A stretch of DNA of 32,627 nt from NCBI GenBank assembly GCA_018268575.1, contig JAFDWF010000054.1, forward strand, positions 1-32,627, in the 5' to 3' direction. This document shows, in pieces, positions 30,383-32,627 of the stretch. Positions within the stretch are counted from its first letter, which is position 1. Every line of letters begins with the position of its first letter. Origin of the DNA: Actinomycetota bacterium. GTDB lineage: Bacteria; Actinomycetota; Thermoleophilia; Solirubrobacterales; 70-9. The notes below the pieces were generated by a model. That model did no database searches and was not told the origin of the DNA. It saw nothing but the letters and a program-made list of their open reading frames with translations. The position numbers were made by a program, and so were the translations under genes.

Positions 30383-30701
30383 CGCCGGAAGCTTCCGGCG
30401 GAGAACCGATGTCCGTGTCGCCGAAGATCCATTCCCCTCCGCGCCGGGCGCCGGCGGCGGAGCCCGGTGGCTGCCACCGGCTCCCTGCGAGCAATTGGTC
30501 GGGGGAGGATTCGAGAGCACCCGCCAGCCTGACCAGCGTCGAGGTGAGCGGCATCCGTTCCCCGTGCTCCCACAGGCTGATCTGCGTCCGGTGGACCCCC
30601 GCGCGTAGGGCGAGGGTCTCCTGGGAAAGGTCGAGGAAGTGCCGCCGTCGTCTGACGCGCCGCCCCAGCTCCAGGGCGACGCGCGTGTCGAACTCGTCCA
30701 T
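30375..30701 (-). CDS. XRE family helix-turn-helix regulator (paralogue)
   Basis: The protein has 108 residues from the ATG at 30701, which overlaps the upstream stop by one base. The HTH_3 domain reads LGRRVRRRRHFLDLSQETLALRAGVHRTQISLWEHGERMPLTSTLVRLAGAL, then SPDQLLAGSRWQPPG. It matches the downstream protein in LSQE-L, HRT-IS, TLVRLAGA and the post-HTH LL-G-x-W segment. The pair thus arose by tandem duplication. The 3' end overlaps the next gene by eight bases. Confidence 0.85.
   Translation of the reverse strand: MDEFDTRVALELGRRVRRRRHFLDLSQETLALRAGVHRTQISLWEHGERMPLTSTLVRLAGALESSPDQLLAGSRWQPPGSAAGARRGGEWIFGDTDIGSPPEASGDA
30383..30400. promoter_or_regulatory. Perfect 18-bp palindrome before an XRE start codon
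   Basis: CGCCGGAAGCTTCCGGCG is a perfect palindrome whose last base abuts the ATG at 30382. It includes the ribosome binding site (GGAAG) of that gene and lies inside the coding sequence of the upstream XRE gene. It could act as an operator for one of the two regulators, or form a hairpin that hides the ribosome binding site. Neither is proven. Confidence 0.45.
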
Positions 30702-31015
30702 CAGCCGATCGAGAAGCCCAGCTCGGCCATCAGCCGTACAGGCCTGACCGGGACGAGCAGGTCTCCCTGACGCCTGACCATGCCGCCCCACATCAGCCCT
30801 CGAAGCGCGATCTCGAAAGCGTCACTGTCGCCCCAGTCCTCACGGTCCCGCACCCGGGCGATACGGGCCTCGTCGAACGTCATCAGCGCCGGGTACTCGT
30901 CGATCAGATCGCTGAGCAGGGATGCCTGGTCCTCCTCGTAGCTCGATTCGCGCTCGATTGCAGACCGGTGCCAGGGCGGACGGATTTCGTCCCCGGATCT
31001 ATCTTGGTGGTGCAT
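30701..31015 (-). CDS. Small hypothetical protein leading the XRE operon
   Basis: The protein has 104 residues. The ATG at 31015 is chosen; AGGAGG lies upstream at a rather long spacing (about 9-10 bases). The sequence IERESSYEEDQASLLSDLIDEYPALMTFDEARIARVRDREDWGDSDAFEIALRGLMWGGMVRRQGDLLVPVRPVRLMAELGF is mostly helical and could be a winged-helix-like DNA-binding or adaptor protein. I recognise the layout from actinobacterial integrative elements, but no function is known. It is the first gene of a three-gene minus-strand operon that ends in the two XRE genes. Confidence 0.6.
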   Translation of the reverse strand: MHHQDRSGDEIRPPWHRSAIERESSYEEDQASLLSDLIDEYPALMTFDEARIARVRDREDWGDSDAFEIALRGLMWGGMVRRQGDLLVPVRPVRLMAELGFSIG

Positions 31016-31038
31016 GGGAGTTGACCCTCCTGTGCCAT

Positions 31039-31074
31039 GCCCCCGGACGTTCCAGCGTCGCGGGGGCGCTTTTT
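31039..31074. terminator. Terminator-like hairpin in a divergent promoter region
   Basis: GCCCCCG plus GACG pairs with CGTC plus CGGGGGC (one bulged G) around TTCCAG, followed by GCTTTTT on the plus strand. This looks like an intrinsic terminator reading rightward, yet no plus-strand gene lies upstream. On the minus strand the same structure sits 24 bases upstream of the 31015 start, in the leader. It may therefore end antisense transcription or act as a leader element. Confidence 0.5.
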
Positions 31075-31080
31075 GGTTGT

Positions 31081-31135
31081 CACGAAAGTAGCACGATACA
31101 AGATATATCTCCACTAGTAGACTATCTAGACCTGA
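31081..31135. promoter_or_regulatory. AT-rich divergent promoter region
   Basis: In otherwise GC-rich DNA this segment is rich in A and T, with small palindromes AGATATATCT (31101-31110), ACTAGT and a CTAG-N8-CTAG arrangement (TAGTAGACTATCTAG). It lies between the minus-strand regulator operon (31015) and the plus-strand XRE gene (31162). It is the natural place for both promoters and for repressor operators of the genetic switch. Exact -10/-35 elements are not clear. Confidence 0.45.
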
Positions 31136-31161
31136 CCATCGGAAGTTGCGACCGTCTGGTG

Positions 31162-31395
31162 ATGGCGCCTTCCGATCAACCACAGCCGGCCCTCGGCAAA
31201 GCGATCCGCGAACTGCGGGAGAAACGGGGCCTGACCCAAGAAGCTGCCGCTCACGACGCGGGCATCACGACGGCGACGCTCGGCGTGATCGAGCGCGGAC
31301 TCTCCAACCCGACCTGGGCGACGCTGCGCGGGATCGCTTCCGCTCTCGACGCGTCGATGGTCGAGGTCGCCCGACGCGCCGAAAAGCACGAATAG
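31162..31395 (+). CDS. XRE family helix-turn-helix repressor
   Basis: The protein has 77 residues from the ATG at 31162 (a GTG directly before is possible). It is nearly all HTH_3: LGKAIRELREKRGLTQEAAAHDAGITTATLGVIERGLSNPTWATLRGIASALDASMVEVARRAE. The length is that of a phage/ICE Cro- or SinR-like repressor. It is divergent from the regulator operon across an AT-rich, palindrome-bearing region, an arrangement like a lysogeny or excision switch. It is the last gene before the right tRNA-like repeat. Confidence 0.9.
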   Translation: MAPSDQPQPALGKAIRELREKRGLTQEAAAHDAGITTATLGVIERGLSNPTWATLRGIASALDASMVEVARRAEKHE

Positions 31396-31442
31396 CCCAG
31401 TCGCCCGTCTCCGAAATGAGACACGGATGCGACACAGACCGT

Positions 31443-31541
31443 CCGGAACCCACCGGAACCGAGAGGAAGCCTCCGGAACGCATCTCCGGCCCGCGACCTA
31501 CAACTTAGCTCTGCACCGGCCATTCCCGGCACCGCCCGGAA
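31443..31541. repeat. Spaced CCGGAA repeats beside the right att-like repeat
   Basis: CCGGAA occurs at 31443, 31453, 31473 and 31536, with related CCGG sites between. The first three are spaced 10 and 20 bp apart, about one and two helical turns. The cluster lies within 110 bp of the 43-bp repeat. Integrase arm-type or excisionase sites often look like this. The assignment rests on position and spacing only. The 31396-31550 gap has no gene. Confidence 0.35.
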
Positions 31542-31550
31542 CTGCGAGGA

Positions 31551-31593
31551 ATGCGCCCGACCAGATTCGAACTGGCGACCTTCGGCTTGAAAG
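31551..31593 (-). repeat. Right copy of the 43-bp tRNA-like direct repeat (candidate att site)
   Basis: This copy is identical to 21864-21906 and in the same orientation. On the minus strand it gives the 3' half of a tRNA (T-arm GCCAG-TTCGAAT-CTGGT, acceptor CGGGCGCA). Sequence to the right (31594-31630), where the 5' half should be, has no GCGCCCG acceptor strand or D-arm. So this copy too is a partial tRNA, and the intact gene must lie elsewhere, possibly further right. The region 31594-31706 has no gene. Confidence 0.7.
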
Positions 31594-31706
31594 ACCACAC
31601 CGAGTTTTGACAGACGCGGCTCTGGGAGCCGGCTCCTGACGGTCGCGGCGCTGAAGGGACCGGCAAAGGGACCGAAAGCCAGCCGACGCAAGTCCGCCGG
31701 TCGACT

Positions 31707-32009
31707 TCATTGCCCAGGCTCGTGACCCCGATCGGCGGCGGCCGCGAGGTCGTCAAGGATACGGTCCCGGATCGAGGCCACCAGGGCCGTCGCCTTGCGA
31801 CAGTCGACCTCGCCCGCGCCCCTTGCCGCCGGCACGACGGTCCCGATAATCATGTCCAACAAGGCACTCGCGTTGTCGCCGCCGTGCAGTGCTCCCTCGG
31901 GGATGTCCTCGAGGAGGGCACCCATGATCTCCTGCACGGCGAGGGCCGTCTTCAGCACCTCTTCGACCAGGTCTCGGGCCAACCTCCGGTGCTCTCGATT
32001 TGGGTCCAT
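31707..32009 (-). CDS. Hypothetical helical protein
   Basis: The protein has 100 residues and is almost entirely helical. It has REHRRLARDLVEEVLKTALAVQEIMGALLEDIPEGALHGGDNASALLDMIIGTVVPAARGAGE, then CRKATALVASIRDRILDDLAAAAD. I recall similar small proteins from actinobacterial accessory regions but can assign no function. It is 18 bp downstream of the next gene to the right and probably co-transcribed with it. It lies outside the 43-bp repeats. Confidence 0.6.
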   Translation of the reverse strand: MDPNREHRRLARDLVEEVLKTALAVQEIMGALLEDIPEGALHGGDNASALLDMIIGTVVPAARGAGEVDCRKATALVASIRDRILDDLAAAADRGHEPGQ

Positions 32010-32027
32010 CGGAGCGCGCTCCCGAGC

Positions 32028-32558
32028 TCAGGCCGATCGCGGACGCGGCCGATGGAGCAGATGGACCCTTAGCCTATTCTGCCGCGCGAGGTCGGCGGTC
32101 CACTCCCACGGCGCATCCTCATAGCCGGCCATCGCTCCGACGAGGATGCGCCGCAGCCGCTCGCAGAACGCGCGCGAGCCCGACTCGCCCCAGCCGGGGT
32201 GCTCGCAGGACTGGTACTCGTAGCAATCGATCGCCTTGCAGGCCTCGATGGCGGTCAGCCCTTGGGCGTACCCCGCCCATTCATAGTCGGACGGGTTCGG
32301 CGTCGGGATCGGGCCGGGGAGCCCGTCCGAGCCGGAGTCGGGATAGCGGGAAGAGACCGAGGCGATGCACTCGGCGAGGAGGGCTTCGCCGGCGAGATCC
32401 GCGTCCTCGGCCCTGAGCGGGCCGCTGGTTCCCGGGATTAGCTCGTTCGTATAAGGCGGCGTCCACCATCCCGGGTAGGGCGCAACACCTCGGGGCCCTC
32501 GGATCGCGGTGCTCAGGATCACGTCGATATGCGTGAGGTCGACGACGAATGCGCTCAT
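32028..32558 (-). CDS. Hypothetical protein of the phage/integrative-element type
   Basis: The protein has 176 residues. GAGGAG upstream supports the ATG at 32558 over one further up. It starts MSAFVVDLTHIDVILSTAIRG. The conserved-looking C-terminal part is GLTAIEACKAIDCYEYQSCEHPGWGESGSRAFCERLRR. The AIDCYEYQSCE-x-P-x-W motif is one I recognise from small proteins on actinobacterial phages and integrative elements. No biochemical role is known. Its presence to the right of the 43-bp repeat suggests that mobile DNA continues there. Confidence 0.65.
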   Translation of the reverse strand: MSAFVVDLTHIDVILSTAIRGPRGVAPYPGWWTPPYTNELIPGTSGPLRAEDADLAGEALLAECIASVSSRYPDSGSDGLPGPIPTPNPSDYEWAGYAQGLTAIEACKAIDCYEYQSCEHPGWGESGSRAFCERLRRILVGAMAGYEDAPWEWTADLARQNRLRVHLLHRPRPRSA

Positions 32559-32610
32559 CAGCAGCTCCTCGCTTCGGCCCACCCCGGCGGCGGGCGATCC
32601 CCGCCCAGAT

Positions 32611-32627
32611 GCACGGCGGAGCCGTGC
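32611..32627. other. Hairpin at the window edge
   Basis: GCACGGC-GGA-GCCGTGC is a 7-bp perfect stem with a three-base loop. It matches the inner hairpin of the 29720-29784 structure (GCACGGC-GAA-GCCGTGC). It lies 52 bases upstream of the 32558 start, as the other lies upstream of the excisionase. Further nested stems, if any, are cut off by the window end. Confidence 0.45.

Noticed and set aside
1..32627. CRISPR arrays, rRNA genes and riboswitches
   Set aside because: No regularly spaced direct repeats, no rRNA-like sequence and no leader matching a riboswitch class that I could recognise.

Overview
The window is GC-rich actinobacterial DNA, most likely class Thermoleophilia (order Solirubrobacterales or a near relative). 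This rests on recognition, not on a search. The pointers are a secreted trypsin-like protease with a cysteine-containing C-terminal domain that I associate with this group, a secreted seven-repeat beta-propeller protein with SCP/LC-type repeats, a remnant of an 'ALF(I/L)ALG' secreted protein, an NhaA-DsbA fusion, and YrbE-type permeases in a high-GC genome.

Region 1 (1-19.5 kb) is an ordinary, densely packed chromosomal segment. It opens with the 3' end of an IS5-type transposase. A PadR regulator with a perfect 19-bp operator follows, divergent from an FAD oxidoreductase plus Asp-nucleophile alpha/beta hydrolase pair. Next come an M19 dipeptidase, a FUSC-type aromatic-acid exporter divergent from NhaA-DsbA, a MmcQ/YjbR protein, the secreted protease with a clear promoter and ribosome binding site, a GntR-YrbE-YrbE operon without Mce genes, a RodZ-like HTH membrane protein, an ArsR-MFS operon, an NlpC-like secreted protein and the propeller protein. 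Several intergenic gaps carry unusually long hairpins. Two of the gaps carry the same ordered pair of hairpins.

Region 2 (19.5-21.9 kb) is a zone of gene decay. It holds fragments of secreted-protein genes, an intact NYN-domain gene, a broken VapC-type toxin beside an antitoxin that has lost its N-terminus, a 162-bp element with 19-bp perfect terminal inverted repeats (MITE-like), and a gene-free stretch.

Region 3 (21.86-31.59 kb) looks like an integrated island. It is bounded by a perfect 43-bp direct repeat that matches the 3' half of a tRNA, and it carries an excisionase-integrase pair, three small XRE-type regulators and accessory cargo. The cargo includes an HNH/DUF262 (GmrSD-like) nuclease divergent from a DUF4145 zinc-ribbon protein and its apparently frameshifted partner, a 412-residue protein of unknown function with a possible metal site, a lone RHH-type antitoxin-like protein and several unrecognised small proteins. 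Neither repeat copy has the 5' half of a tRNA. Mobile-element-type genes continue past the right copy to the window end, so a second element may lie in tandem, with the intact tRNA beyond 32.6 kb.
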